DNA of 64,000 bases from Marinobacter gudaonensis (lineage in GTDB: Bacteria; Pseudomonadota; Gammaproteobacteria; Pseudomonadales; Oleiphilaceae). The stretch spans positions 1,426,001 to 1,490,000 of the forward strand of contig NZ_FOYV01000001.1 in assembly GCF_900115175.1 (NCBI RefSeq), in the 5' to 3' direction. A program made the translations under genes and the position numbers. Positions 36,469-47,019 of this stretch are shown here, in pieces (position 1 is the stretch's first letter; each line of letters begins with the position of its first letter). The notes under the pieces are model-generated. The model was not told the DNA's origin. It worked only from the letters and a program-made list of their open reading frames with translations, and did no database searches.

Positions 36469-37500
36469 TTAAGAATGTTTGGTTAACCAGCTTTTGCTGA
36501 CATCGAGCATCCGGTTCGCGAACCCCCACTCATTATCGAACCAGCACAGCACTTTCACCATGGTGCCCCCCGTAACCCGGGTCTGGCCGCCGTCCACCAC
36601 GCCGGAGTGGGCGTCGTGGTTGAAATCGGAACTGGCCAGCAGTTCGTCGGTGTAGCCGAGAATGCTCTTCAACGGGCCGTTGGCGGCCTCTTTTAACAGG
36701 TTGTTTACCGCTGCCACGTCGGTGTTCTTGCGCACGTTCACCACCATGTCGATGGCGGAGACGTTCATGGTCGGCACACGCATGGCCACCGAACTGAACT
36801 TGCCTTCCATCTCCGGCAGCAGGCGTTCGATGCCTTTGGCCAGGCCGGTGTCCACCGGCACGATGTTGTGCAGGGCGCTGCGGGTGCGGCGCAGGTCCTG
36901 GTGGTGGTAGGCGTCGATCACCGGCTGGTCGTTCATGGCGGCGTGGATGGTGGTTGTGGTGCCCTGCTCCACGCCGAGGGCATCATTCAATACCTTGATC
37001 ACCGGCACCAGGCAGTTGGTGGTGCAGGAGGCAGCCGCCACGATCACGTCGTCTTTCGTGAGATCCTGGTGGTTGATGCCGTACACCACGGTGCGGTCGA
37101 CATCGGATTCCGCCGGCTGGGAGAACAGCAGGCGTTTGGCACCAGCGTCGATGTGCTTCTGGGCGGTTGCCCGGTCCGAGAAGGCGCCAGAGCATTCCAG
37201 CACCAGATCCACACCCAGCAGCCCCCAGGGCAGTTCCGCCGGGTCGGCGTGGCGAAGTACCCGGATGGCGTCGCCGTTGACCATCAGGTCCTGGTCCGAG
37301 ACCGAGATTTCCCCCTGGAACCGACCGTGGGTAGAGTCGTAGCGGGTCAGGTGGGCGATGGTGTCGATGTCCGACAGCTCATTGATCGCGACCACCTGCA
37401 GGCGGTCGCGAAAGCCGTTTTCATAGAGCGCACGCAACACGCACTGGCCGATGCGGCCGTACCCGTTGATGGCGATACGAAAAGGCGCAGAGTCTGTCAT
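36469..37500 (-). CDS. epd: D-erythrose-4-phosphate dehydrogenase
   Basis: NAD-dependent dehydrogenase of the GAPDH superfamily (343 residues) that oxidizes erythrose 4-phosphate for pyridoxal phosphate synthesis. It has an N-terminal Rossmann motif (INGYGRIGQCVLRALYENG) and catalytic Cys in AASCTTNCLVPVI. The segment SSDFNHDAHSGVVDGGQTRV favours Epd over glycolytic GapA, as does the position between tkt and pgk. Some GAPDH activity cannot be excluded. The ATG shares one base with the tkt stop (TGATG). Confidence 0.9.
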   Translation of the reverse strand: MTDSAPFRIAINGYGRIGQCVLRALYENGFRDRLQVVAINELSDIDTIAHLTRYDSTHGRFQGEISVSDQDLMVNGDAIRVLRHADPAELPWGLLGVDLVLECSGAFSDRATAQKHIDAGAKRLLFSQPAESDVDRTVVYGINHQDLTKDDVIVAAASCTTNCLVPVIKVLNDALGVEQGTTTTIHAAMNDQPVIDAYHHQDLRRTRSALHNIVPVDTGLAKGIERLLPEMEGKFSSVAMRVPTMNVSAIDMVVNVRKNTDVAAVNNLLKEAANGPLKSILGYTDELLASSDFNHDAHSGVVDGGQTRVTGGTMVKVLCWFDNEWGFANRMLDVSKSWLTKHS

Positions 37501-39500
37501 CAGGCGTCCAGCAATTCAGCGGCCACTTCCAGCACGTTGTCGACGGTGAAGCCGAACTCCTGGAACAGCTCACCGGCGGGTGCGGACTCGCCAAAGGTGG
37601 TCATGCCGATGATGCGACCGTCCAGGCCCACGTACTTGTACCAGTAGTCGGCAATGCCGGCTTCGATGGCCACGCGGTTGGTCACGTCCAGCGGCAGCAC
37701 CTGCTGCTTGTACTCGGCGCTCTGGGCGTCGAACACGTCGGTGGACGGCATGGACACCACGCGCACTTTCCGACCCTGCTCGCGCAGCTTGGCGGCGGCG
37801 TCCTGGGCCAGACCCACTTCCGAGCCGGTAGCGATGAGGATCAGCTCCGGGGTGCCTTCGCTGTCGGAGAGGATGTAGGCGCCCTTGGCCACGTCGGCGA
37901 GTTGCTGGGCGTCACGATCCTGGGCCGGCAGGCCCTGACGGGAGAAGACCATAGCCGTGGGGCCGTCCTTGCGCTCCAGGGCGGCTTTCCACGCCACTGC
38001 GGACTCAACGGTGTCGGCCGGGCGCCAGGTGCTCATGTTCGGGGTGGTACGCAGGCTCGCCAGCTGTTCGATGGGCTGGTGGGTGGGGCCGTCTTCACCG
38101 AGGCCGATGGAATCGTGGGTGAATACGAAGATGGAGCGCTGTTTCATGAGCGCCGCCATGCGCACCGCGTTACGGCAGTATTCCATGAAGATCAGGAAAG
38201 TGGCGCCATAGGGTATAAACCCACCGTGCAGGGCGATACCGTTCATGATCGCGGCCATGCCGAACTCGCGCACGCCGTAATAGATGTAGTTGCCGCTGGC
38301 GTCCTCTTTGGTCAGCCCCTTGGAGCCGCCCCAGATGGTCAGGTTGGAACCGGCCAGGTCGGCAGAGCCACCCATCAGTTCCGGCAGCAGCGGGCCATAA
38401 GCGTTCAGGGTGTTCTGGGACGCTTTCCGGGAAGCCACGGTTTCGGCCTTGTCCTGGCACTCCTGAATGTACGCCTGTGCCTTCTCGGCGAAATCGGCGG
38501 GCAGGTCGCCGGCCATGCGGCGCTTGAACTCGGCCGCCAGCTCCGGCTCGGCCTTCTCGTAGGCAGCAAACTTCTGCTCCCACTCGGACTGGGCGGCAGC
38601 GCCTTTCTCACGGGCGTTCCAGGCACTGGCGATGTCTGCCGGAATCTCGAACGGGCCATGCTGCCAGCCCAGCTGCTCGCGGGTCAGCTCGATCTCGTCG
38701 TCGCCCAGGGGCGCGCCATGGCAGCTTTCCTTGCCCTGCTTGTTCGGAGAACCGAAACCGATGATGGTCTTGCAGCAGATCAGGGTGGGCTGCTCGGTGT
38801 TGGCCCGGCCGGCTTCAATCGCGGCGCGAATGGCGTCGGGATCGTGGCCATCGACCGCCGGGATCACCTGCCAGCCGTAGGCTTCGAAACGCTGGGGGGT
38901 ATTGTCGGTGAACCAGCCGTCCACTTCCCCGTCGATGGAAATGCCGTTGTCATCGTAGAAGAAGATCAGCTTGCCCAGGCCCAGGGTGCCGGCCAGGGAC
39001 GCCACTTCGTGGGAGATGCCTTCCATCAGGCAGCCGTCGCCCAGGAACGCGTAGGTGTAGTGATCGACAATTTCATGGCCCGGGCGGTTGAACTGCGCCG
39101 CCAGGGATTTCTCGGCAATGGCGAAACCCACGGCGTTGGCAATGCCCTGCCCCAGGGGACCGGTGGTGGTCTCGACACCCGGGGTGTAGCCGTACTCGGG
39201 GTGGCCCGGGGTCTTGGAGTGCAGCTGCCGGAAGTTCTTGATGTCCTCGATGGAAACGTCGTAACCGCTCAGGTGCAGCAGCGAGTACTGCAGCATGGAG
39301 CCGTGACCGTTGGACAGCACGAAGCGGTCCCGGTTGGCCCACTGAGGGTTGGCCGGGTTGTGGTTCAGATAATCGTTCCACAGTACCTCGGCGATATCCG
39401 CCATACCCATGGGCGCACCCGGGTGGCCGGACTTGGCTTTCTGAACCGCATCCATGCTCAGCGCGCGAATGGCGTTGGCGAGATCTTTACGAGACGGCAT
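37500..39500 (-). CDS. tkt: Transketolase
   Basis: Thiamine-diphosphate enzyme of the pentose phosphate pathway, 666 residues. Visible are the cofactor-binding segment [20 protein letters not shown] with the following ND-type motif ([12 protein letters not shown]), [20 protein letters not shown] near the N-terminus, and the pyrimidine-domain segment [25 protein letters not shown] ribosome site precedes the ATG. It heads the leftward carbon-metabolism operon and is divergent from sahR. The shared promoter holds a 20-base SahR-like palindrome. Confidence 0.96.
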   Translation of the reverse strand: MPSRKDLANAIRALSMDAVQKAKSGHPGAPMGMADIAEVLWNDYLNHNPANPQWANRDRFVLSNGHGSMLQYSLLHLSGYDVSIEDIKNFRQLHSKTPGHPEYGYTPGVETTTGPLGQGIANAVGFAIAEKSLAAQFNRPGHEIVDHYTYAFLGDGCLMEGISHEVASLAGTLGLGKLIFFYDDNGISIDGEVDGWFTDNTPQRFEAYGWQVIPAVDGHDPDAIRAAIEAGRANTEQPTLICCKTIIGFGSPNKQGKESCHGAPLGDDEIELTREQLGWQHGPFEIPADIASAWNAREKGAAAQSEWEQKFAAYEKAEPELAAEFKRRMAGDLPADFAEKAQAYIQECQDKAETVASRKASQNTLNAYGPLLPELMGGSADLAGSNLTIWGGSKGLTKEDASGNYIYYGVREFGMAAIMNGIALHGGFIPYGATFLIFMEYCRNAVRMAALMKQRSIFVFTHDSIGLGEDGPTHQPIEQLASLRTTPNMSTWRPADTVESAVAWKAALERKDGPTAMVFSRQGLPAQDRDAQQLADVAKGAYILSDSEGTPELILIATGSEVGLAQDAAAKLREQGRKVRVVSMPSTDVFDAQSAEYKQQVLPLDVTNRVAIEAGIADYWYKYVGLDGRIIGMTTFGESAPAGELFQEFGFTVDNVLEVAAELLDA

Positions 39501-39661
39501 TGACGTTTCTCCAGTGTTTTCGGGGAAAAATAGGGCTGTTCAAAAAAGAGGCGCGTATTTTCGCCGATTACTGTGTGCCGGGGCAAATCGGCATTCGCCT
39601 GTTTCACGATTGTTTGCCTGCGGATTGCCGAAACGATCCGGACGGGACAAAATTTAACTCT

Positions 39662-39681
39662 ATATCAAAATTTTTTGATAT
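39662..39681. promoter_or_regulatory. Putative SahR operator between tkt and sahR
   Basis: ATATCAAAATTTTTTGATAT is a 20-base palindrome with one mismatched pair, 43 bases upstream of the sahR ATG. The same ends (ATATCAA/TTGATAT) recur in the metK promoter at 40740-40759. Autoregulation by SahR is likely. Effects on tkt, 162 bases away on the other strand, are possible. Confidence 0.7.
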
Positions 39682-39723
39682 TGCTATTGATTGACCACCG
39701 GAAGCCCCCTAAACTTTGTCGCC

Positions 39724-40725
39724 ATGACATCCATGAACGCGCATGCCGACACCCTGTCCTCCGTGGACGCCCTGGCCCCGATCTTCAAAGCGAGCGGCGA
39801 TCCGCTGCGCCTGGAGATCCTGCGCGTTCTGCGCCGGGATACCTTCGGCGTACTCGAACTCAGCCAACTGTTCGACATGCGCCAGTCCGGCATGAGCCAC
39901 CACCTGAAGGTGATGAACAAGGCCGGCTTATTGGAGCCGCAGCGGGAAGGCAACGCTATCTTTTACCGTCGCCCGCTGCACCTGGACAGCGACAAGCCCA
40001 CGGACCAGACCATCCGGCAGATTTTCGAAGCGGTCGACCGGGTGCCGCTGCCCACGCACCTGCAGGAGAAGATCGAGGCCATCCGCAACCAGCGGGCCGA
40101 TCAGTCCCAGGCGTTCTTCGCCAGGCATGCGGAGCAGTTCCGGGAACAGCAGGAGCTGATTGCCGCATTCGAGCTGTACGCCGACCCGGTGGCGGAGCTG
40201 ATCCGCAAGCGGTCACGCAAGCACCAGTGGCAGACCGCCCTGGAAATCGGGCCCGGCGAAGGCGGCTTCCTGCCAGTGCTGGCCGAGCTGTGCGGCCACG
40301 TGGTTGCGCTGGACAACAGCCGGGACATGCTGGCCAAGGCCACCCGGACCTGCATTGACGAGCGGCTGAACAACATCGACCTGATTGAAGGGGTCACCGA
40401 CACCCTGCTGGCCCGGGGCGATGCCTTTGATCTGGTGGTGGCCAACATGGTGCTGCACCACGTGCCCAGCCCGGCGGATATCTTTCTGGACGCGGCGGCG
40501 CTGATGAACAACGGCGGTTGCCTGGTGATCAGCGATCTGTGCAGCCATGACCAGGACTGGGCCAAGGCCAACTGCGGTGATCTGTGGCTGGGTTTCGAGC
40601 CGGAAGAACTCACCGCCTGGGCGGACGACGCCGGGCTGGTGGCCGGCGAGCAGCTGTTTATCGGGCTGCGTAACGGTTTCCAGATCCAGGTGCGGGAGTT
40701 CTGGAAACACAGTGGCCAGGTCTGA
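39724..40725 (+). CDS. sahR: SahR-like regulator: ArsR DNA-binding domain + SAM-methyltransferase-like domain
   Basis: Transcription factor of 333 residues. An ArsR-type winged helix (about 10-95: FKASGDPLRLEILRVLRRDT and FDMRQSGMSHHLKVMNKAGL) is followed by a class I methyltransferase fold (about 165-320). Its glycine motif is ALEIGPGEGGFLPVL and its acidic strand end is VVALDNSRDML. This architecture defines SahR, which senses S-adenosylhomocysteine and controls the methionine/SAM cycle. It lies immediately before metK-ahcY-metF. Palindromes lie before sahR itself and before metK. It lacks the cysteine metal site of arsenic sensors. The ATG at 39724 is the likely start, with 39733 as an alternative. 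Confidence 0.88.
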   Translation: MTSMNAHADTLSSVDALAPIFKASGDPLRLEILRVLRRDTFGVLELSQLFDMRQSGMSHHLKVMNKAGLLEPQREGNAIFYRRPLHLDSDKPTDQTIRQIFEAVDRVPLPTHLQEKIEAIRNQRADQSQAFFARHAEQFREQQELIAAFELYADPVAELIRKRSRKHQWQTALEIGPGEGGFLPVLAELCGHVVALDNSRDMLAKATRTCIDERLNNIDLIEGVTDTLLARGDAFDLVVANMVLHHVPSPADIFLDAAALMNNGGCLVISDLCSHDQDWAKANCGDLWLGFEPEELTAWADDAGLVAGEQLFIGLRNGFQIQVREFWKHSGQV

Positions 40726-40739
40726 CGACCGGGATCGCA

Positions 40740-40759
40740 ATATCAACAAATTTTGATAT
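40740..40759. promoter_or_regulatory. Putative SahR operator upstream of metK
   Basis: ATATCAACAAATTTTGATAT shares its outer seven bases on both sides with the palindrome at 39662-39681. It overlaps a candidate -35 (TTGATA, 40753-40758) about 140 bases before the metK ATG, so a bound repressor would block RNA polymerase. Confidence 0.7.
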
Positions 40760-40763
40760 ACAG

Positions 40764-40781
40764 ATACGTATTTTTACGTAT
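40764..40781. promoter_or_regulatory. Second palindrome in the metK promoter
   Basis: ATACGTATTTTTACGTAT is a perfect 7-bp inverted repeat (ATACGTA/TACGTAT) with a 4-base spacer, 4 bases after the SahR-like site. It covers the region where a -10 element would lie. It may be a second operator or part of the promoter. No regulator can be named. Confidence 0.4.
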
Positions 40782-40839
40782 GCTCACATTCACGAACAAA
40801 CCGGTAAGCGGAACGCACTTTAAAAAGAGCGGCTACCGG

Positions 40840-40879
40840 ACTGAATTTGAAACGCCCAAACTGAATTTGAAACGCTCAA
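40840..40879 (+). repeat. Tandem 20-base repeat in the metK leader
   Basis: Two adjacent 20-base units, starting ACTGAATTTGAAACG, differ at a single position (CCC versus CTC). They end just before the AGAGGAG ribosome site of metK. A 6-bp hairpin (CCGGTA/TACCGG, 40801-40839) lies directly upstream. No known SAM or SAH riboswitch fold is recognisable. Confidence 0.7.
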
Positions 40880-40894
40880 AGAGGAGCTTGATCT

Positions 40895-42085
40895 ATGTCT
40901 GACTACAGCATCTTCACTTCCGAATCGGTCTCTGAAGGCCACCCGGACAAACTGGCGGACCAGATCTCCGATGCCGTCCTCGACGCCATCCTGGTCGACG
41001 ACCCCCATGCCCGGGTTGCCTGCGAAACCATGGTAAAGACCGGCGTTGCCATCGTTGGCGGTGAAATCACCACCAGCGCCTGGGTCGATCTGGAAGATCT
41101 GGTGCGCGGCGTGATCAAGGACATCGGCTACACCTCCTCTACCGTTGGCTACGACGGCGACACCTGCGGCGTGATCAACATCATCGGCAAGCAGTCTGTC
41201 GACATTGCCCAGGGCGTGGATCGCCAGAAGCCGGAAGACCAGGGCGCGGGCGACCAGGGCCTGATGTTCGGCTACGCCAGCAACGAAACCGACGTGCTGA
41301 TGCCAGCCCCGATCACCTTCTCGCACCGCCTGGTGCAGCGCCAGGCTGAAGCCCGCAAGAGCGGCCTGCTGCCGTGGCTGCGCCCGGACGCCAAGAGCCA
41401 GGTCACCTGCCGCTACGAGAACGGCCGGGTTTCCGGCATTGATGCGGTCGTGCTGTCCACCCAGCACGACGAAGACGTGACCCAGGACGACCTGAAAGAA
41501 GCGGTGATGGAGCTGATCGTCAAGCACGCTCTGCCCGCGGAACTGCTGCACAAGGACACCCAGTTCCACATCAACCCGACCGGCAAGTTCGTGATCGGCG
41601 GCCCGGTGGGCGACTGTGGCCTGACCGGCCGCAAGATCATCGTAGACACCTACGGCGGCATGGCCCGCCACGGCGGCGGTGCTTTCTCCGGCAAGGATCC
41701 GTCCAAGGTGGACCGTTCCGCCGCCTACGCCGGCCGCTACGTGGCCAAGAACATTGTCGCTGCCGGCCTGGCCGACAAGTGCGAGATCCAGGTGTCCTAC
41801 GCCATCGGTGTGGCCCAGCCCACGTCGATCTCTCTGAACACCTTCGGCACCGGCAAGATCAGCGACGACAAGATCATCCAGCTGGTGCGCGAACACTTTG
41901 ACCTGCGTCCGTACGCGATCACCAACATGCTCGACCTGCTGCACCCGATGTACCGGGCCACGGCAGCCTACGGTCACTTTGGACGTGAGCCCTACGAAAT
42001 GACCGTTGGTGGCCGGACGTTTACCGCATTCCCGTGGGAAAAAACCGACCGGGCGGCGGCTCTCAAGGATGCCGCTGGTATCTGA
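40895..42085 (+). CDS. metK: S-adenosylmethionine synthetase
   Basis: Makes SAM from methionine and ATP. The protein has 396 residues. Signature segments are present: [20 protein letters not shown] at the N-terminus, [12 protein letters not shown] (about 118-129) and the phosphate loop [25 protein letters not shown] precedes the ATG. It is the first gene of the SAM cycle group metK-ahcY-metF, preceded by a leader with a SahR-like palindrome. Confidence 0.97.
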   Translation: MSDYSIFTSESVSEGHPDKLADQISDAVLDAILVDDPHARVACETMVKTGVAIVGGEITTSAWVDLEDLVRGVIKDIGYTSSTVGYDGDTCGVINIIGKQSVDIAQGVDRQKPEDQGAGDQGLMFGYASNETDVLMPAPITFSHRLVQRQAEARKSGLLPWLRPDAKSQVTCRYENGRVSGIDAVVLSTQHDEDVTQDDLKEAVMELIVKHALPAELLHKDTQFHINPTGKFVIGGPVGDCGLTGRKIIVDTYGGMARHGGGAFSGKDPSKVDRSAAYAGRYVAKNIVAAGLADKCEIQVSYAIGVAQPTSISLNTFGTGKISDDKIIQLVREHFDLRPYAITNMLDLLHPMYRATAAYGHFGREPYEMTVGGRTFTAFPWEKTDRAAALKDAAGI

Positions 42086-42094
42086 ACCTATTTC

Positions 42095-42120
42095 GGGCGT
42101 ATGTCATCAGACATGCGCCC
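42095..42120 (+). other. Stem-loop between metK and ahcY
   Basis: GGGCGTATGTC pairs over 11 bp (one G-U) with GACATGCGCCC across an ATCA loop, 9 bases after the metK stop and 29 bases before ahcY. No U-tract follows. A processing or partial termination site is the most likely role. Confidence 0.5.
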
Positions 42121-42148
42121 AGACCAAACTGACTGACAGGAGAACACC

Positions 42149-43543
<1,395 letters not shown>

Positions 43544-43555
43544 TCGGGTAACAAG

Positions 43556-44425
43556 ATGCAATCCCAGACACAGTTTAAGCGCCGCTTCAGCTTCGAGTTT
43601 TTCCCGCCCAAAACCGACCAGGGCAAGGAAAAACTGCAGAACGTGCGCAGCCAGCTTGCCGAGGTGAACCCGGACTTTTTCTCGGTCACCTTCGGCGCCG
43701 GCGGTTCCACCCGGGACCGCACCATTGAAACCGTGCTGAACCTGCACAAGCAGGGCATTTCCACGGCCCCGCACCTGTCGTGCGTGGGCGGCACCCGCCA
43801 GGAAATCGGCGAGCTGCTGGACCTGTACCGGGAGCATGGCATCAACCGGATCGTCGCCCTCCGGGGCGACATGCCCTCCGGCATGGGGGCGGCCGGCGAA
43901 CTGCGTTATGCCAATGAGCTGGTGGAATTCATCCGGGAGCACAGCGGAGACACCTTCAATCTGGAAGTGGCCGCCTACCCGGAATTCCACCCCCAGGCCC
44001 GCAACGCCGAGGAAGACCTGAAGAACTTTGCCCGCAAGGTACAGGCCGGCGCCAACAGCGCCATTACCCAGTACTTTTTCAACGCGGACAGCTACTTCTA
44101 CTTCATCGACCGGCTGGAGAAAATGGGCGTGACCATTCCTGTGGTGCCGGGCATCATGCCCATCGTCAATTTCTCAAGCCTGGTGCGCTTCTCGGACATG
44201 TGCGGCGCGGAAATCCCACGCTGGATTCGCAAGCAGCTTGAAGCCTACGGCGACGACGCCGATTCCATCCGCAAGTTCGGAGAGGAAGTGGTCACCAATA
44301 TGTGCGAAAAACTGCTCAAGGCCGGTGCCCCGGGTCTGCATTTCTACACCCTGAACCAGGCCGAGCCCAGTCTTAGCATCTGGAAGAACCTTGGTATCAG
44401 CGACCGGGAAAAGATCGCTTTCTGA
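43556..44425 (+). CDS. metF: 5,10-methylenetetrahydrofolate reductase
   Basis: FAD-dependent reductase of 289 residues that supplies 5-methyl-tetrahydrofolate for methionine synthesis. Family segments include FSFEFFPPKTDQGKEKL at the N-terminus, SVTFGAGGSTRDRTIETV and VVPGIMPIVNFSSLVRF. It completes the operon that regenerates methionine from homocysteine. A BIME-like hairpin pair begins 14 bases after the stop. Confidence 0.96.
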   Translation: MQSQTQFKRRFSFEFFPPKTDQGKEKLQNVRSQLAEVNPDFFSVTFGAGGSTRDRTIETVLNLHKQGISTAPHLSCVGGTRQEIGELLDLYREHGINRIVALRGDMPSGMGAAGELRYANELVEFIREHSGDTFNLEVAAYPEFHPQARNAEEDLKNFARKVQAGANSAITQYFFNADSYFYFIDRLEKMGVTIPVVPGIMPIVNFSSLVRFSDMCGAEIPRWIRKQLEAYGDDADSIRKFGEEVVTNMCEKLLKAGAPGLHFYTLNQAEPSLSIWKNLGISDREKIAF

Positions 44426-44439
44426 TGCAGTTTGCTGGT

Positions 44440-44538
44440 GTCGGATTACGGCCCGCTGGGCCTAATCCGACCTACCTTTCCCGCAAATTTAAGCCACTCA
44501 CCGTAGGTTGGATTAGGTCCAAAGGCCCGTAATCCAAC
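44440..44538. repeat. Family-3 (TAATCC) BIME-like hairpin pair
   Basis: Two hairpins lie in opposite orientation. Unit one (44440-44471) pairs GTCGGATTA with TAATCCGAC and GGCCC with GGGCC. Unit two (44507-44538) pairs GTTGGATTA with TAATCCAAC. Both carry a CCTAC/GTAGG tail facing inward. This GTAGG-(C/T)CGGATTA type is a widespread intergenic repeat in proteobacteria, of the kind mobilized by RAYT transposases. None is encoded here. The rest of the 296-base gap is the promoter region of the next operon. Confidence 0.78.
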
Positions 44539-44721
44539 AGGCCCCCGCCGCCTTCACCTCCCCGCCAAGCATTTGATTTCCTGTGCTCATCTGCGTAATA
44601 GTCTAAAGTGTATGTGATGCAGTTCCATCAACGCTCCCCGTCCATCGCAGTCAACAGCAGTGGTGGATTCGGCTTGCCTTACCGGGCAAACGGAGCCTCA
44701 TAAGAAAGAAAAGGAGAATGT

Positions 44722-45480
44722 ATGAGCACGAAATGGCTGAAGACCCTAAGCGCCAGCCTGGCACTCACCGTTGCCGCAGGAACCGTTAGCGCAGAGACCC
44801 TGCGAGTCGTCACAGACCCGAGTTTCGTTCCGTTCGAGATGATGGACCAGGAAACCGGTGAAATGATCGGCTTCGACATGGAGATCATCCGGGAAGTCGC
44901 CGACCGTGCCGGTTTCGAAATTGATCTCAACACCATGGATTTCAACGGCATCATTCCCGCCCTGCAGACGGGCAACGTGGATATTGCCATTGCCGGTATC
45001 ACCATCACTGACGAGCGTGAAGAGATTGTTGATTTCTCTGACCCGTACTACGACTCCGGCCTGCGGATCCTGGTGCGAGAGGGCAACGAAGACGTCAGCG
45101 AGTTCGACGATCTGGAAGGCAAGAAAATCGGCACCAAGATCGGTAGTACCAGCTACGACTACCTGATCAAGAACCTCGATGCCGACGACGGCGTTACCCC
45201 GTATCCGGGCAGCTCCGACATGTACATGGCGCTGATGTCACGTGCAGTGGATGCGGTATTCTACGATGCCCCCAACGTCGGTTACTTTGCCCGCACCAAG
45301 GGCGAAGGCAAGGTAAAGACCGTGGGCCCGCTGTATGAAGGCCAGCAGTATGGCATTGCCCTCAAGAGCGGCAGCGAATGGCTGGACGATGTGAACGCCG
45401 CCCTGGCCGCCATGAAGGAAGACGGTACCTACAAAACCATCTACGAGAAGTGGTTCGGCCCGATGCCGGACGACATGTAA
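44722..45480 (+). CDS. Polar amino-acid ABC transporter substrate-binding protein
   Basis: Periplasmic binding protein of the GlnH/HisJ family, 252 residues. A signal peptide (about 1-24, ending TVSA-ET) is followed by a two-lobed SBP_bac_3 fold beginning LRVVTDPSFVPFEMMDQ, with IAIAGITITDEREEIVDFSD. AAGGAG precedes the ATG. It heads a three-gene operon with permease and ATPase. The substrate is probably glutamine or another polar or basic amino acid, but this cannot be fixed from sequence. Confidence 0.92.
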   Translation: MSTKWLKTLSASLALTVAAGTVSAETLRVVTDPSFVPFEMMDQETGEMIGFDMEIIREVADRAGFEIDLNTMDFNGIIPALQTGNVDIAIAGITITDEREEIVDFSDPYYDSGLRILVREGNEDVSEFDDLEGKKIGTKIGSTSYDYLIKNLDADDGVTPYPGSSDMYMALMSRAVDAVFYDAPNVGYFARTKGEGKVKTVGPLYEGQQYGIALKSGSEWLDDVNAALAAMKEDGTYKTIYEKWFGPMPDDM

Positions 45481-45512
45481 CGGCTGATGGACCTATTCGG
45501 TCCGATTCCTGT

Positions 45513-45534
45513 GCCGGGGCCCGAGCGCCCCGGC
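45513..45534 (+). other. GC-rich stem-loop after the binding-protein gene
   Basis: GCCGGGGC pairs perfectly with GCCCCGGC across a 6-base loop, 32 bases after the binding-protein stop. It lacks a U-tract. It probably stabilizes the upstream mRNA or partly terminates before the permease gene, like the hairpin between urtA and urtB. Confidence 0.5.
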
Positions 45535-45571
45535 AGTTCCTGACTCCAAACACTCTTCGGAGACTCTCACC

Positions 45572-46243
45572 GTGGAATTCCAGTTTCAGTTCGACTGGCA
45601 GGCAGCCATCGATTCCATTCCGTTTCTGCTCAAGGGTATTCCCTATACCCTGCTGATATCCTTTGGCGGCCTGCTGATCGGGTTTGTACTCGGCATCATC
45701 TTCGGGCTGCTCAGTATCAACAAGAAATGGTTCCTGCGCTGGCCGGCCACCGCCTATATCGAAATTTTCCGGGGCACCCCCATCCTGGTTCAGGTGCTGT
45801 TTATTTTCTACGGCCTGCCGGATCTGATCGGAGGACCGATTGATCCACTCACCGCCGGCATCGCGGCCATCGCGCTGAACTCCGGCGCCTACATTTCCGA
45901 GGTGGTTCGCGGTGGCGTGCAGTCCATCGACAAGGGCCAGACCGAGGCCGGCCTTTCCCTGGGCCTGTCCCGCACCCAGACCTTCTGGTCGGTGGTATGG
46001 CCCCAGGCGTTCCGCCGGATGATTCCGCCGCTGGGCAACCAGGCCATCGTCAGTATCAAGGACACCTCCCTGTTCTCGGTCATTGGTGTCGGCGAGCTGG
46101 TGCGCCAGGGCCAGATCTACATCGCCAACACCTTCACCGCGTTTGAGGTGTATTTCGTGGTCGCGATCCTCTACCTGGCCATTACCCTGTCGCTGTCCCT
46201 GATACTCCGCATCGTCGAGCGGCGCGGCCTGGCCTCTGTCTGA
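45572..46243 (+). CDS. Polar amino-acid ABC transporter permease
   Basis: Inner-membrane permease of 223 residues with about five helices and the HisM/GlnP EAA loop ([20 protein letters not shown]). It starts at GTG with CGGAG upstream. It has the single-permease form used by GlnHPQ-type importers, so it would act as a homodimer. The ATPase gene follows after 13 bases. Confidence 0.93.
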   Translation: MEFQFQFDWQAAIDSIPFLLKGIPYTLLISFGGLLIGFVLGIIFGLLSINKKWFLRWPATAYIEIFRGTPILVQVLFIFYGLPDLIGGPIDPLTAGIAAIALNSGAYISEVVRGGVQSIDKGQTEAGLSLGLSRTQTFWSVVWPQAFRRMIPPLGNQAIVSIKDTSLFSVIGVGELVRQGQIYIANTFTAFEVYFVVAILYLAITLSLSLILRIVERRGLASV

Positions 46244-46256
46244 AGGAACCGAAACC

Positions 46257-47003
46257 ATGACTCAGATTGTAAAAATGAAGGGCATGAACAAGTACTTCGG
46301 CAAGCTGCATGTCCTGAAAGATATTGACCTGACCGTCGAAAAGGGCGAAGTGGTGGTCATCATCGGTGCCAGTGGCTCCGGCAAATCCACCCTGATCCGC
46401 TGCGTTAACGGCCTGGAGGAGTTCGAATCCGGGCACCTGGAAGTGGATGGCCACCCGCTGGCGCCAAAAAGCGGCAATCCGAAAGCCCTGGCGGAAATCC
46501 GCAAGGAAGTCGGCATGGTGTTCCAGCAGTTCAACCTGTTCCCTCACCTCACGGTGAAGAAGAACATCATGCTGGCGCCCCAGAAGGTGAAGAGCACCTC
46601 GCAAACCGTGGCCAATGCTACCGCCGAGCGCCTGCTGAACCGGGTGGGCATTGGCAATCAGGCCGACAAGTACCCCAGCCAGTTGTCCGGCGGACAGCAA
46701 CAGCGGGTAGCGATTGCTCGCGCACTGGCCATGGAACCCCGGCTGATGCTGTTTGACGAACCCACCTCGGCACTCGATCCGGAAATGATCGGGGAGGTGC
46801 TGGACGTTATGCGGGAACTGGCCAAGGAAGGTATGACCATGATGGTCGTCACCCACGAAATGGGCTTCGCCCGGGAAGTGGCCGACCGGGTGATCTATAT
46901 CCACGAGGGCCAGATCGTGGAACAGGGCAAGCCCGGCGACGTGTTCGACAACCCGCAGAATGAGCGCACCCAGGCGTTCCTGTCACGGGTGCTCGCTCAC
47001 TAG
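46257..47003 (+). CDS. Polar amino-acid ABC transporter ATP-binding protein (GlnQ-like)
   Basis: Cytoplasmic ATPase of 248 residues energizing the importer above. It has Walker [11 protein letters not shown] (about 38-47), the ABC signature [15 protein letters not shown] and Walker [15 protein letters not shown], followed by the H-loop VVTHEMGFA. It ends the operon and converges on the DUF2505 gene. Confidence 0.95.
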   Translation: MTQIVKMKGMNKYFGKLHVLKDIDLTVEKGEVVVIIGASGSGKSTLIRCVNGLEEFESGHLEVDGHPLAPKSGNPKALAEIRKEVGMVFQQFNLFPHLTVKKNIMLAPQKVKSTSQTVANATAERLLNRVGIGNQADKYPSQLSGGQQQRVAIARALAMEPRLMLFDEPTSALDPEMIGEVLDVMRELAKEGMTMMVVTHEMGFAREVADRVIYIHEGQIVEQGKPGDVFDNPQNERTQAFLSRVLAH

Positions 47004-47019
47004 CGGCGATTGACGTGAC

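Noticed and set aside
36469..37500. Glycolytic GapA rather than Epd
   Set aside because: The FNHDAHS-VVDGGQTRV segment and the tkt-epd-pgk order fit Epd better. GAPDH activity is left open in the entry.
42086..42148. SAH riboswitch before ahcY
   Set aside because: The gap is only 63 bases and holds a simple 11-bp hairpin. The conserved SAH-riboswitch pseudoknot is not recognisable, and a SahR regulator is present instead.
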